Source: Ulva prolifera
Taxonomy: Eukaryota; Chlorophyta; Ulvophyceae; Ulvales; Ulvaceae
Direction of reading: 5' to 3'
NCBI GenBank assembly: GCA_023078555.1
Contig: CM041201.1
Coordinates: forward strand, 8,191,172-8,255,171
Length of the DNA stretch: 64,000 bases
Positions 45,460-58,600 of the stretch are shown piece by piece; within the stretch, counting starts at the first letter, position 1, and each line of letters starts with the position of its first letter. The translations under genes were made by a program, and so were the position numbers. The notes beneath the pieces were generated by a model that saw nothing but the letters and a program-made list of their open reading frames with translations, ran no database searches and was not told the origin of the DNA.

Positions 45460-47915
45460 TCACAGGCCCAGGACTCCCGGGAAGGAGTTCGACAGCATGC
45501 CCTGCACGTTGCGGTGCGCGCTCGCGAGGGAGTTCCGGTCCCGTGTCGCCACGTCATCTGCATGCACTAACTCACCCCCCAGTGCCCACCTCGCCACAAT
45601 CCACTTCCGGTTTGGGGCCTGCGCAAGCATCTCCATCCGCACGGCCGGGTCGCCGGTGCATGCGACCGCCGCCACGGCCCCCTCTGCCCTCACCTCCGCC
45701 GCCTGCTGCCCACCGCCAGTGGCACCGGAGATTTCGGCCAGTGCGCCCCCTCCAGACGCCTGCGCCTCTCCAGCGGCCCCGCCGGTCGCCACGGCCTCTT
45801 CCCCAGCGAGCCCCTCTGCCTGATCCCTGCCGTCCCCAGCGGCACCCCCGGCCTCTGCTTCCGCCTCTGCGGCCTCACTCACGCCGTCACCAGGGCTTGC
45901 GCTTTCACGCGCTGCCTCGCCTCTCTCTGCGTCCGCGTCACCAGCAGCCCCGCTACTCACTGCAGCCTCTTCACTACCACCGCCGTCCGGCTGCGCCGCA
46001 CCCTCCCCGGCGGCAGCGGTGGCCGCAGCCCCCTCTCCAGGGGCCTCCGCGCAGTCTGCCGCACCCCCCCGAGCGTCCAGGTGCAGCTCCCGCCGCCGCC
46101 GTGCCCGCTCCATCGCGAGGTGGCGCTGGCAGTCGTGCCATACGAGCGACAGTGTCGCCTGGCACGTCGTCGACGTGGCTGTCTGTAGCTTCGTGAGCGG
46201 CGTGCCCGCGCACGCCGCGGCGGAACCGGCGCCGTCCACGAGCGCGTAGCGGTGGCCCTGGATGTGACCCTTCTCATGCATGCGGATCTCTGCCGCGAGC
46301 GTGCCGATGAAGCCGGAGCGGGGGAAGGGGAGCGCAGGGGCGAGGGCGCGCTCAAGATCCGATAGGGCGCGGATGATGTGGTTGCGGGTGGCCGGCAGCT
46401 CGGCGGAATGGATTGGCTGCTCCCCAGCGACGAGGAGCGAGATCTGCAGCACGCCTGACTACAGTGACAATTAGTTTGCGGACGTTTGTAGGTTCACTGG
46501 CCCAACATCACTGTGGTTGATCTGCCGCGAGCTGCTGCGTCAGACGCTGCAGAGACACATGGCGTCGCAGGTCCGTATGAGCTGTGCTCTACTTCCAGTG
46601 GAGGGTGAATTCCTGCTGGCAGCAATCAGGGCATCTGGGTAAGGGCCTGCCACGGCCTGAGCGAAGAGCTATGCGTGCGGGTGTGGTGGGCCCAGATGTG
46701 CAGGTGGGAGGGGATAGCGCACTTGGAAGCCCTGTGTTTGCCACACAACCAGGCGGCAGGCCTCTCCGCTTTCGAGGTACAGGGCTGGGCACCCCGAGGT
46801 CGAGGGCCCTGGAGCAGGCTCCACCGCTGTCTCTGGGCAATTGCAGAGCACCAGTCCGCTGTGCTCTGCCGTTGAGGAGACCGCCCACGCGGCCGGATCG
46901 AGGACGTTGGCATCATCACGAGTCCATTCCGTGACGCCAGTGTACAGCTTCTGGAGCGTCTTGGTCGTCTTGTTCTCAGTGCGGGTGACCGGGATCGCAT
47001 TGCGAGAGAGGAAGAGGTACAGGGCAGTCGTGTCTGCGCCGGAGAGCGTGCTATGCAGGAGTGTCTCTTTGAATGTGGCCATGCAGCCACGAGTGGCGCG
47101 GTTGGGGTGAGCGGAGGTGGCTGAAAGCGCAGCCATGAGGGACTGTAGGCCTGCACGCACAGTTGGCAATCTGGAGCATGGGATGCCAGGTGTCCACATT
47201 GAGGCAGAGAATGACACATACCGAGCGCAGCGACGGCTCACGAGACACAAGAATCTTTGTTGTGAAATTATTACCTTGGAAGCACGGATCTTTCAGAGGG
47301 ATGAATGGCAGTCCACGGTGAGGGGTCATGGGTGAGTACAGATCATGAAGGGTGCACCAGCCGTCACGCTTACAAAAGCCCGGCATGAACTTGAATAAGA
47401 AACTCTTGAGTGCGGTCCGTGTTGCGATGTACCCTTGAGAGATAATCATCGCTGACAGAGACTGATGCATGATCCGAAAGAGGTTGTCAATACTGCGCAG
47501 GCAAGACAGAGCACGCTCTTGGCACAGAGGCAACGTCAGATATAAGGTAGGCGCGTATATAATCCATACGATCGACGTCTCCGTGCCCACCATGGCCATG
47601 GTGTGATGATCGAATGTAACGGACGAGACTGCCGAACTGTATTCGTCCTGTACCAGCATTCGCTTGATTGTATACATGCACATCGATCCTGCTGGGGCCT
47701 GCATACATCAGTTGGTTTACGAAGGAGCGTACCGTTTGAAAATGAGAGCACAGACCGATGCTGCCCCGCGCTAGGCGAACAATGTCCATCATCGCGCTCT
47801 CCGTCTGCTGCCGATAACTCCAAGCGCCGAGAAGCTGCTCCTCAGGATTTTCCTCATGTTTCCCTAGTCGCAAGTCAATAACACAGATCTTAACTTGATC
47901 ATCAGAGGCAACCAT
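45460..47915 (-). CDS. CCZ1: CCZ1, subunit of the MON1-CCZ1 Rab7 exchange factor
   Basis: Exon 1 is 47733-47915 (ATG; donor GTACGC), exon 2 starts at 47647, an exon ends at 47275 (GTAATA donor), then 46723-47150 and 45460-46443 (TGA). Borders between 47275 and 47647 are not fully settled. The first longin-like domain begins MVASDDQVKICVIDLRLGKH, matching the CCZ1 start (LCVFDLRRGQHEG in plants), followed by an ISIDNLFRIMHQSLSAM-like helix (here RSIDNLFRIMHQSLSAM). The 46.7-47.1 kb exon gives FQGLQSLMAALSATSAH and HSTLSGADTTALYLFL, typical of the central longin. The last exon ends with RKWIVARWALGGELV and a helix, as in the third domain. It would activate Rab7 on late endosomes, autophagosomes and vacuoles. 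A long Ala/Gly/Glu-rich insert of about 150 residues interrupts the last domain (about 45640-46100). Confidence 0.72.
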
Positions 47916-48894
47916 GATGCCTCCGCGCAGAGCAACCCGGTACACCAGCGCCAATCTGTGCAAAATCAAACACAATGGGACGCAATGCCAAGATTATGCT
48001 CTGGAGTGCTCGCGCTGCGGGTGCGCTGCCTGCATCTGGGCCCTCCAGAAAACCTCATGCATTTGCCCAAGGGTGGGAAACTGGTGCTGATCAGGTGTGC
48101 GCATGCAACTATGGCCTGATCGCTCATCATCCGTGTTCAGGATTGAACACTATCGATAGCTCCGTCTGATATGTTGGCAGGCTTGGCATTTACAAGACAC
48201 ACCGCTGCGACAGTGCTGGCATCTTGCACGTCACATTGGCCATGAGTACAAAACAAACATTTCGGTCAGTGCTTCTGTCAGGTTCGAGAACTGTGATAGA
48301 ACTCAATTACAGAAGCACGACTCCGATGTCATGCAGTTCCATAGTCGTTTGTAGGAAGTACACACTCCTCGGTGTCGCACACAGTACTGTTGTCCCGGTA
48401 CCATCACCTGCAGCACTGTCACTTGACATATTGCGACCGGCAAACAATGACTTCATACACGCTTAACACAGAAAGCTTGAACATGCCCTGCTGGATCAGT
48501 TATGAATCCGGAGACTGCAGCGGCATCGGATCTCATCGATGAGGGCGCAAGATAGTTGTTGTTGCAGGCATATCAATAGCTGTCTGTTGCTCAGTCGTCA
48601 GTCCAACACCATACAACACTGCATTGCTGTCACTAGAACCATCACAAGATTTAGTGGCACCCTGAAGCTGATCAGTTATTGCACGAGCTCATGCACAGCA
48701 ATCCCGTCGAGGTGCATTGGGACATCATGCATCTATGCAAAGGTCCACATATTACAGCAGCTGCATACGCATGACGGCATTTCAATGTCTTCTGGAAGAT
48801 CATACTCAACTCTAACTAGCAGATTGCATTGCAAATGCTGCTTGTGCGCGAGCATGGTCAGTCTTGCGCGCATCGCAGAACAATGGAGCCAAAA

Positions 48895-49191
48895 TCAGTT
48901 TCCTTGAGCTTTGAGCACTTCCTCCTCATTCTCTAGCAATCCCATCTGTCGTCCCATACTATTCTGCAGCCCATAGCAGATGCCAAAGCCGAGGCCAATG
49001 ATGCCAGCAGCAACAGCGGTTGGCCTGTGCATGAAGGATCTTCTACCCATGAAGTATCCCATTACTGTTGTCGCCGCTGTTGCCTCTGCGGTCAATATCC
49101 AATCGCTGGTCCTGAATTTCTGCAGGCATGGCATCACGCCCGGGTCAGAGTCCAGGACCTGGTAGGGAGGGGCAGGGTACATCACACCCAT
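48895..49191 (-). CDS. Mitochondrial complex I subunit, NUXM / plant 20.9 kDa-type
   Basis: 98 codons, one exon, start ATG at 49191 (MGVMYPAPP). Accessory subunit of NADH:ubiquinone oxidoreductase in the inner membrane. The order of features matches the plant protein: YQVLDSDPG near the start, a short loop, FRTSDWILTAEATAATTVMG followed by YFMG, then RPTAVAAGIIGLGFGICYGL with QNSMGRQMG and an acidic end (ENEEEV). Two hydrophobic segments are present. It is divergently placed with RPB1; the 475 bp between them must hold both promoters. Confidence 0.8.
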   Translation of the reverse strand: MGVMYPAPPYQVLDSDPGVMPCLQKFRTSDWILTAEATAATTVMGYFMGRRSFMHRPTAVAAGIIGLGFGICYGLQNSMGRQMGLLENEEEVLKAQGN

Positions 49192-49666
49192 GATCACAGC
49201 GATATATGGAGGTGAGTGAACAGGGAAGAGATCTGACGATGCACAGAGCTACACGTGTGCTGAACAGGTTGCCGACCAGATTGCGACGCGCCGGTGTTTC
49301 CCCGGCTCCAACGTTCACGAGCGTTAAAGTCGCGACGAGGCGATGTGCTGTAGTGTGACCTTCTGTTTTGTTTGCGAATCAGGATCTAGCAACTCAGCAC
49401 GCTTCTCCACGGCACCTGCAGAGTCCCCAAAGTGGCTTCAAGAGATCTCATGCACGTCGAAAACCTCCGCACCGGAGTTGTAGCGATACTGTCTGACACA
49501 TTGTGCAGACATATAGAATCACAAAGCTCGTGTCACCGTCGACGCTTCAAGCATTGATTGCCAGCACAGTGCGGTGTCGCCCTTACAGGCGGATTGCTCA
49601 AAATGATACGGACCGCGTGACCTATCCGCAGACTGTTGCCAGCGGTAATTGAGGCAAATCAGCACC
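49192..49666. promoter_or_regulatory. Divergent intergenic region (complex I subunit / RPB1)
   Basis: 475 bp separates the two start codons, so both promoters should lie here. I see no convincing TATA element or other named motif. The region has moderate GC compared with the flanking exons. Confidence 0.4.
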
Positions 49667-52600
49667 ATGCCGATGCTTCATTCCTTTAAGGCCTCCCGGG
49701 CTCCGGTGAAGCGCGTCAAGGGCATTCAGTTCTGCATCTGGGACCCGGAAGACATTGTGCGTGCTCCTGGTTGCCCGACCTGGCAATGAAACAACATTTA
49801 TAATTCACATCATGCACGTAATCATGATTTACATTGCCTGTATGCGGTGACGCTCCGATTCGAGGTGCTGTCACGCTTGTGGTGCGGCAGCCAGCACGAG
49901 CTTAATCCAAATCACGGCACCTGCAGAAAAAGTACTCGGTAGTGCACGTTACCGAGCCAGTCACTGTTGTCAATGGCGAGCCCCGGAAGGATGGCCTGGC
50001 TGATCTCCGGATGGGAAGTTCGGAGCGCCATGCCGTGTGTACCACAGACGGAATGGATCGTGAGGAGGGATGTCCCGGATATTTTGGTCATGTTGAGTTG
50101 GCTACACCGCTGTATCATATCGGCTTCAATAAGACGGTGCTGAAAGTGCTGCGATGCGTCGGGTACCACAGCTCCAAGCTGTTGCTCGACCCGAGCAATC
50201 CGAAGGACGCCGCCATGTTGTCAATTCTGTCAAAGACAGTTTTGGGGCCTGCGCGACTGGAGCGTGCGATGAAAGCCTGCTCTAACAAGCAGACGGATTA
50301 CAACTCCGGCACAAAGCAGCCAAAGTATAAACTCGAACCAAAGATGCGCATCAATGTCATTGCTGAGTTCAGAGCTCCGAAAAAGAATGAGGAGGAAGAT
50401 GAAGAGGAGGGGGCTGTGAAGATGGAGAGAACTCAGGTACTTCATGATGACCTGCCAGACACCTTCCAAATGATCGCCCGCTATGCACTGCTCAGATCAG
50501 AACACTTGGTGTGCAGGAATTGACAGCAGAGCAGGTGTATAACATTCTGAAAGGTATCAGTGATGAAGACTGCCGGTTGCTGGGCTTTGATCCCCGCTAC
50601 TGCCGGCCAGACTGGATGATGCTGACTGTCCTTCCTGTGCCTCCCCCGCACACGCGACCAGCTGTTGAAATGGATTCAACGGGTCGCTGTGAAGATGACT
50701 TGACGCATCACCTGGCCAGTATTATTCGAGACAACCAGGCTCTCAAAGCTCACATGGCTTCGGGATCACCTGCCCACGTCCTCAAGGTCTGCCTCAACCC
50801 AGCTCCTCTTCCCGCACAGCCTCAGCAAACCACTGAATACCTGTCGCCTTTCCCAGCTCTGCGAATTGACTCAGCTGTTCACACTCATGGCGCAGTCCAT
50901 TACACTCACTTGCAAGATCGTCTCTCAGTTCCCAGCAGGCACTCCTTGAGCCATATCTGCAGGCCACCGCTGCCCTCACAGCGACCTTCACCCTCACGAC
51001 CAACTTATGCTCTGCAGGAGTATGTAGAGCTGCTGCAGCACGCAGTCATCACGCTCATGGACAACGGCAAGCCCGGGATCCCCCGTGCGAACGTGAACCG
51101 ATCTAGTCGCCCCGTCAAGTCGTTCAGCCAGCGGCTCAAGGGCAAGCACGGCCGCATCCGCGGCAACCTCATGGGCAAACGCGTCGACTTCTCTGCCCGC
51201 TCGGTGATCACCGGCGACGCCCTCATTGACATCGATGAGCTCGGCGTGCCTTGGAGCATTGCGCGAAACCTCACTGTTCCCGAGCGGGTCACCCCGCATA
51301 ACATTGACTGGCTGCAGACGCTCGTCGACCGCGGCCCACACCCGCCACCTGGCCTCACCGGTGCGCCACTCTCGCTCTGTGGTAAATGCCGGTCCTCTCG
51401 ACCTCCTTCAGTGATCTGTTCTTCCATCTCCGCTCCCTGATACGTGCCCGGGCGTCCTCACCACTTTTCCCGTCTCGGGGTTCGCAGCAGAGCGTGTGAG
51501 GCCATGAGTGTGCCCTGCCGTGCAACTTGAGGGCGGCTAGACAGCAACAGAGCTTCGCTGCCTTCGTGTGCAGGGGCGAAGGAGATCTTCCGCGAGGATG
51601 GGTACCCCATCTCGATCTCGCACTCCAACCGCAACAAGGTCGACATGCGCCTCGAGCCGGGGTACATCGTCGAGCGGCACCTGCAGAATGGCGACTTTGT
51701 GGTGTTCAACCGTGCGCCGTCGCTGCATAAGATGTCGATGATGGCGCACCGCGTCCGCATCCTGCCGTACTCGACTTTCCGGCTCAACCTGTCCGTCACG
51801 CCGCCGTACAACGCCGACTTTGACGGCGACGAGATGAACATGCATGTGCCGCAGTCATACGAGGCGCGCGCGGAGCTCTGGCAGCTGATGCATGTGTCGC
51901 GCAACATCGTGTCGCCGCAGAGCAACCGGCCGGTGATGAAGATCGTGCAGGACTCGCTGCTCGCGTCGCGGCTGATGACGCGCCGGGACACGTTCATCTC
52001 GCGGAGCGACTTCATGGGCCTGTGCATGCAGCTGCGTGACTGGGACGGCGTCCTGCCGCAACCGGCGATCCTCAAGCCAGAGCCGCTGTGGACTGGCAAG
52101 CAGGTGCGCGTCTAGATTCCACAGCGGCTTGGCCTTGCTGCCCGAGGCCCTGTGCTGCAATTTCGGTTGCCTATCAGCCGTGTGACTTTGCCATCCTCTA
52201 GGGCAAGTGTGCTTAGCAAAACATGAGCGGCTTGCCAGAATCATCTTGGTATCTATTTTTGGCAGCGGGTCAGCTGCAGTGAAAGGCCTGGGGAGATGGC
52301 TGCACTGACGGGGGTTGCGTTGGCCGTGCAGGCGTTCAGCTTGCTGTTTGACCGCACACTGAGCTACCGCGGCAGCGCGTCGGGCAAGCTCGACACGGAG
52401 GATTCGACGCACCCAGGCATGTCGCCGACGGACTGCCAGGTGCTCATCCGCAAGGGCCAGCTGCTGGCTGGCATGCTCGACAAGAAGGCCCTCGGTGACT
52501 CTGGCGGCGGCCTCATCCACATCATCTTCAACGAGGAGGGCTTCCAGGCCGCCGCGAACTTCATCAGCGTCGTGCAGTTTGTCGTGAACAACTGGATGGC

Positions 52601-55600
52601 GCACCACAGCTTCTCGTGTGGTATCGGCGACACCGTCGCGGACCCCGAGACGATGAGCAAGATCGCCGTCATCATCCAGGACGCGAAGGGCAGCGTCCAG
52701 GAGATCATCAAGGCGTACCAGGGCGGCAAGCTCGAGGAGCGGCCCGGCCGGTGCGGCCACGCTCTGCTCGGTGCATGATGCATGCGTGCCACAAGCGCCT
52801 GCGCCCATGCGTCATCCACAGTGAGGATTCATGCGGAAGAAGATCGTCTCGGTGCCTATGCAAGCCGTCGACGAGCCTCTGCACATCCGTTCATCTCGCC
52901 CGCTTGTGTGTGTTGATGGTGCACAATTCTGTTTGCACTGCTCCTCTGGTGTGGACCCGCGTCCAAATGCGTGCGTGTGTTTTTGTGTGGGATGTCAGTG
53001 GGCCGTTGCGGAGTGCAGGACGATGCATGAGACGTTCGAGGACAAGGTGAATGCGGCGATGAATGCCGCGCGCGAGAAGGCCGGCAAGACGGCGCTCGAG
53101 TCGCTGCGGTTCTCCAACAACGTCGTGCAGATGTCGCTCGCGGGCTCCAAGGGCTCCAACCTCAACATTTCGCAGATGGTTGCGTGCTGTGCGCAGCAGA
53201 ACGTCGAGGGCAAGCGCATCCCGTTCGGTTTCACCGCCCGCACGCTGCCGCACTTCAACAAGGACAACTACGGCCCCGAGAGCCGGTGCGTGAGCCTGTC
53301 GCCGGCTCGGCTTCGGCGCCGAATCCCCAAACCTGCTGTCGTGCACTGTTGCACTATTGTTCACTCAGATTACAGCCCTGGCATCCCACTGCATCGCTGC
53401 TGGAGGCGAGAGTGACTCCGGCGTCAGTGCACGACGCGCGAAGCGGCATGCAGGGGCTTTGTGGAGAACTCGTACCTGCAGGGCCTGTCGCCGCAGGAGT
53501 TCTTCTTCCACGCGATGGGTGGCCGGGAGGGCCTCATCGACACCGCCGTCAAGACGGCCAACTCCGGCTACATCCAGCGCCGCCTCGTGAAGGCCCTCGA
53601 GGACCTCATCATCCACTACGACAACACCGTGCGCTCGTGCACCGGCTCCGTCGTGCAGTTCCTGTACGGCGAGGACGGCATGGACGGTGCGGCGATCGAG
53701 CGGCAGCGGCTGACGCACCTGCGCGACTCGCCGGCGCAGTTTGCGGCGCGGTTCGCGTACGACGTCGGGGCGCAGGCGCCGGACTGGGTGCCGAAGGGCC
53801 TCGCGGACCGGCTGCTGACGGACACGGCGTCGAAGCAGGCGCACCTCGAAGAGATCGAGATGCTCAAGGTGCGCAGCTGAGCGGCCCGCGCTGCTCGTCT
53901 CCGGCATATACTGCCACGGCTTGCAACACATGAGGCCGGTCGGACACATCGCGGCACGTGCAGCTTAGCAGCCCTCCCAGTGCCTCATCCTACAGCAGCA
54001 TTGGATGGTAGGACACCAGTGTTGAGCCAGCAACAGCCGGTCTTGTTGTGGTCGAGCCACTCAGCAGGGTGACCTCGAGAGTGGCGGGGCTTGAATGCTG
54101 CGTCTGCCTCACAGTCGAGGACATTTTCTCATTGCGCCTCGGCCCACACCCAGCCCGCACCACACCACACCACGTGAACACGCAGCGCCCCCTCAGCTTG
54201 TCGCAATGACAGCTCGGCGCAGCAGGCTTCACTGCGGACCCTGGCTGAGCTCGACCCAGTGCCTTACCCCCTGTGCCGTCAGATACATCGCAGGTCAAGG
54301 AGACATAGGCATCTACCATACATCAGCGCTCTCTTCGTGCAGGAGGGGCTGCGCGTGCTGCGGCAGGAGGTCATCCCCAGCGGCGACAACGAGGTGCAGC
54401 TGCCGGTCAACCTGCAGCGCCTCGTCGTCAAGGCGCAGACGCTCTTCGGCGCCACCGGCGGCGACGCCTCCTTCGGGCCGCTCGAGATTGTCAACGGCAT
54501 CAACGGCCTCGTCGATCGCCTCACCGTCGTGCCGGGCAAGGACCGCCTCTCCGAGGAGGCGCAGCGCAACGCCACGATCCTCCTCTTCAACCACATCCGC
54601 AGCACGCTCTCCAGCAAGCAGGCGCGCCCCCTCCCCCCGGCTCGCAGCCCCCGTGTAGCATCTAGGCATGCTGCTGCCGCGCCGAGCGGCTGTGGTTGCC
54701 GATGTGAGACTCAACGGCCTGCGTGGCAGTCAAAATCACCTCATGGGCGGTGGGAGATCTGGACACATGGCGGCTATGGTCGCGTGTTCAGTCCGCGATT
54801 TCACGCCGGGTCGGAGGAAGTCAGAGTGAGCTGTGCTTGATTTGGTGTTGCACGATCGACGCGTGGCTTGAGCTTTTGCCGGCAGCCGTGCAGGTGCTGC
54901 GGGATTACAAGCTCTCGGCGCAGTCGTTCAACTGGCTGCTGAGCGAGATTGAGAGCCGCTTCCACTCGGCGCTGGCGCAGCCCGGCGAGATGGTCGGCAC
55001 CGTCGCCGCGCAGTCCCTCGGCGAGCCGACGACGCAGATGACCCTCAACACGTTCCATAACGCCGGTGTCGCCGCGAAGAACGTGACCCTCGGCGTGCCC
55101 CGCCTGACGGAAATCATCAACATCGCGAAGAACATCAAAACGCCGAGTCTCACGATCTACCTCACCCCCGCGGCCGCGGTGGACCAGGACCTCGCGAAGG
55201 CGACGCAGACGAAGATCGAGTACACGACGGTGGAGTCGGTTACGCGGGCTGTCGAGATCTGGTGCGCAATCCCCCCCCTAGCGCGCGGACGACTGGTGCT
55301 GCTGCAGTGCATGAACACATCAAGACTGCTGCGCTGTGCTGCGTTCTGTGCACCACATTGTGGAAATCAGCACCTTTTTGCTTTTGCACCGCGGCAACAG
55401 TCTGTCTGGCCCTCAGCAGTCAAGAGGATTTGTCCAACCGCCAACATACATAGAGGCACGCTCTGCGTTTGTTTTGAGGGAAACGCGGTGGAGGCAAGGC
55501 GCGCCGGGTGCAGGTACGACCCGGACCCGCGGGAGACGGTCATCGAGGAGGACCAGGAGCTGCTGGAGGCGTACCTGCTCGTGCCGGAGGGCGACTTCCA

Positions 55601-58600
55601 GCCCGAGCTGCAGTCGCCGTGGCTGCTGCGCATCGAGCTCGACAAGATGATGATGCTCGACAAGCGGCTCGAGTGCGTGGAGGTCGCGAGCAAGATCGGC
55701 GGCTCGTACCTCGGCCTCGTGCACGTCATCTCGTCGGAGGATAACGCCGACAAGCTCGTGCTGCGCATCCGCCTCATCGAGGGTGCGCTGCGTGCTGTGT
55801 GCTGCGGCGCGGCCCTGGTGGCTGCGCGCCGTGGCGCGCTGTTTGTGCCGGCGTTCTCTCCGCTTGTGAGAAGGAGGCTGGGCGCAGAATTTTGCCTCTG
55901 CGGCGCTTCATGCTGCTCAGTCGTGTCAGTTTTGTGGGCTGTCGGGGCGGCCGTAGCCGACCGCCAGCTGCAACCGGCGCAGTCACTGACTGCAGACCTT
56001 CCCGAGAGCGCAGTCATGCTGCAGTCGTGGCTCTACATCCACCCCGGTGAGATTTGTGTTGATGTTGACGCTCATGGCATGCATGCAGACGACAAGAACA
56101 CGGACGATGAGGAGGAGCAGAACCTGTTCATGGTCAAGTTTGAGCACCACCTGCTCGAGAACGTCGCCCTGCAGGGCATCCGCAACGTGCGCAAGGTCTT
56201 CATGCGGCAGGAGGAGTCCACGATCCCAAACCCGACGGACGCGCTCCTCGGCTACGAGCGCCGCAAGGAGTGGCTGCTTGACAGCGAGGGCATCAACCTC
56301 GCAGAGGTGCTGCAGGCGGACAACGTCGACGCGACGCGTACGCTCAGCAACCACGTCGTCGAGATGTTTGAGGTCCTCGGCATCGAGGCCGCGCGCCTCT
56401 CGGTGCTCAAGGAGCTCCGCGCCGTGCTCGAGTTTGACGGCTCGAAGGTCAACTACCGGTGCGCGCCGCGTGCTGTGGCTCCGCTGGGGCGGCGAGCGGG
56501 GGGCCGCGCCCCACACTGCAGATGTAAGGCGAGTCATCGTGTGTCCGGTGTTGGGCGGGCATCGAATCACGAGAGTATGGGCCGTCGCATGGCAGAGCAC
56601 CAGATCATGCTACCAGGCATTGCACCCAAAAGCGGATGTGGGGACATGGAATCGAGACCGGGCCATCTTGAAGTGGATTGTGCGCGTGGTGAGGGGTACT
56701 GCAGCGCTGACGGCCGGTGGGTGTGCAGGCACATGGCGTCGCTGGTGGACATCATGACGGCGCGCGGCCAGATTATGGCGATCACGCGGCACGGTATCAA
56801 CCGCCGCGACTCGTCGCCGATCGCGCAGTCGTCCTTCGAGGAGACCGTCGAGATTCTCTTCCGCGCCGCGACGTACGGCGAGTTTGACCACCTCCGCGGC
56901 GTCTCGGAGAACATCCTGCTCGGTCAGGTCTGCCCCCTCGGCACCGGCTCGTTCGCGCTCGTGCTCGACAACGAGAAGCTGCTCGACGCGATCGAGACGA
57001 TGGGCGCGGACGTGCTCGGGCTCAACATGGGCACGGGCGCGTACAACCCGCTGTCCGGCGCGGGCGCGAGCCCGGCCGCGATGACGCCGATGCACTTCAA
57101 GGCCTCGCCGAGCGACTTCCTGAGCCCGCAGATGAGCCCGCTCGGCGGCTCGGACGTGATGTTCTCGCCGACGGTCGACGGCGGCATGAGCCCGACCTCG
57201 CCCTCCTACAGGCACGCGCCCCCCACCCTGCACTTGTCCTGGCGTGGAGCACAGGCTTCTCTGCACCGCAGTGGCGGTCCCCCATGTTTGGGCTCCCTAT
57301 CGGCTTTTGGCTGTGCTTCAACTTGTACCCTGACCAGATTCTGCAGCTGTGTGTCCCAGTGTGACGTTGATGCCGCTGCCAGTGTGGTATGTGACGTGCG
57401 ATGGCCTGTCGCTCCATTCTGACGCAAGCTCGGTGTGTGCAGCCCGACGTCCCCTGGCCTCTACAGCCCGAGCAGCCCTGCGTGCGCCCCCACCTTCTCG
57501 CTGCCGTTGCTGCCATGCCACGACTGCCATAGCCCCGGGTACCTGCTAACAGCCCCACGAGAAGCTGTGATGTATGCACTCGGCGGAACGAGCTGCTGAG
57601 CCGGGTAGAACACTGTTACAGCCGCTGTGTCGGCGTGCCCTCTTGCTGAGCCCCCGTCCCCGCATGTGCTGACGGTTCCTGTAGATCCCGACAACCCCAT
57701 GTGTGCTGTAGGTATTCTCCCAGCAGCCCGGCGTACACTGGGGCCAGGACGTCCCCAGGCTACAGCCCCACCAGCCCCGGGTACAGCGCACAGAGCCCCG
57801 GCTACAGCCCCACCAGCCCTGCGTGCGCCACCTCCCACCATCGCTGCATACCCCGCCTGCCGTTTCTCCAGGATTCGTGGTACATGTGATCATGACTGTA
57901 CACGCCTACAGGGCAGGTCAGCCTGCATTTGCCCGGGTTGCTCTGTGCCATGCCGAGCTGTCGATGCGGTTGTCGACTGCTGGAATCGTGCGTGCCACTC
58001 TGCGCCCTGACTGTGGTGGGTGCGCTGCAGGTACTCACCCACTAGCCCGCAGTACAGGTGTGCCTTCCTCTCTCCCCTGCCTGCCTTGACCAGTCTTGCG
58101 CAGCCATACTCTGCTCTCCAGGTAGCCCCTTGTGTTGCCCTTGCGAGGTGAGTGTGTTTTCCTGTCAGACAGCGTGCAAGTGTGTCTGGGGCTTGATGAA
58201 GAGCTCCCTGGCTCCAGCCTATTAGAGCCAATGCCTGCGCTCTGACTGCATATACTGTGACTGCGCAATTGTGTCGCAAACCTGGTGTCATCTTCAGCCT
58301 GCTTGACTGTGGTGTCATACCTGCAGCCCGACCTCACCGACGAGCCCAGGCTACTCCCCCACAAGCCCCGCCTACAGCCCAACATCACCCGGATACTCAC
58401 CCACCAGCCCAGCGTACGCTCACGCTCCCCCCACTACCTCCCCCCCCATCATCGCTTACCTGTTCATGCATCGCCAACGGCCACATGCCAGCACCTCAGC
58501 ATCTCTGGTTCATCAGAATCAGTGCTATGTTGCTTCAAAGGTTCGTTGGGAACCGCCCCACAGATGACAGTTGCTCAGAAATGGGATGTGTCCTACATGG

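Noticed and set aside
45267-46196. A 309-codon Pro/Arg-rich plus-strand frame
   Set aside because: It mirrors the Ala/Gly/Glu-rich part of CCZ1 on the opposite strand.
54723-57422. A single 899-codon gene
   Set aside because: It is RPB1 exons 10-13 read through three in-frame introns; conserved RPB1 blocks stop and restart exactly at GT-AG borders.
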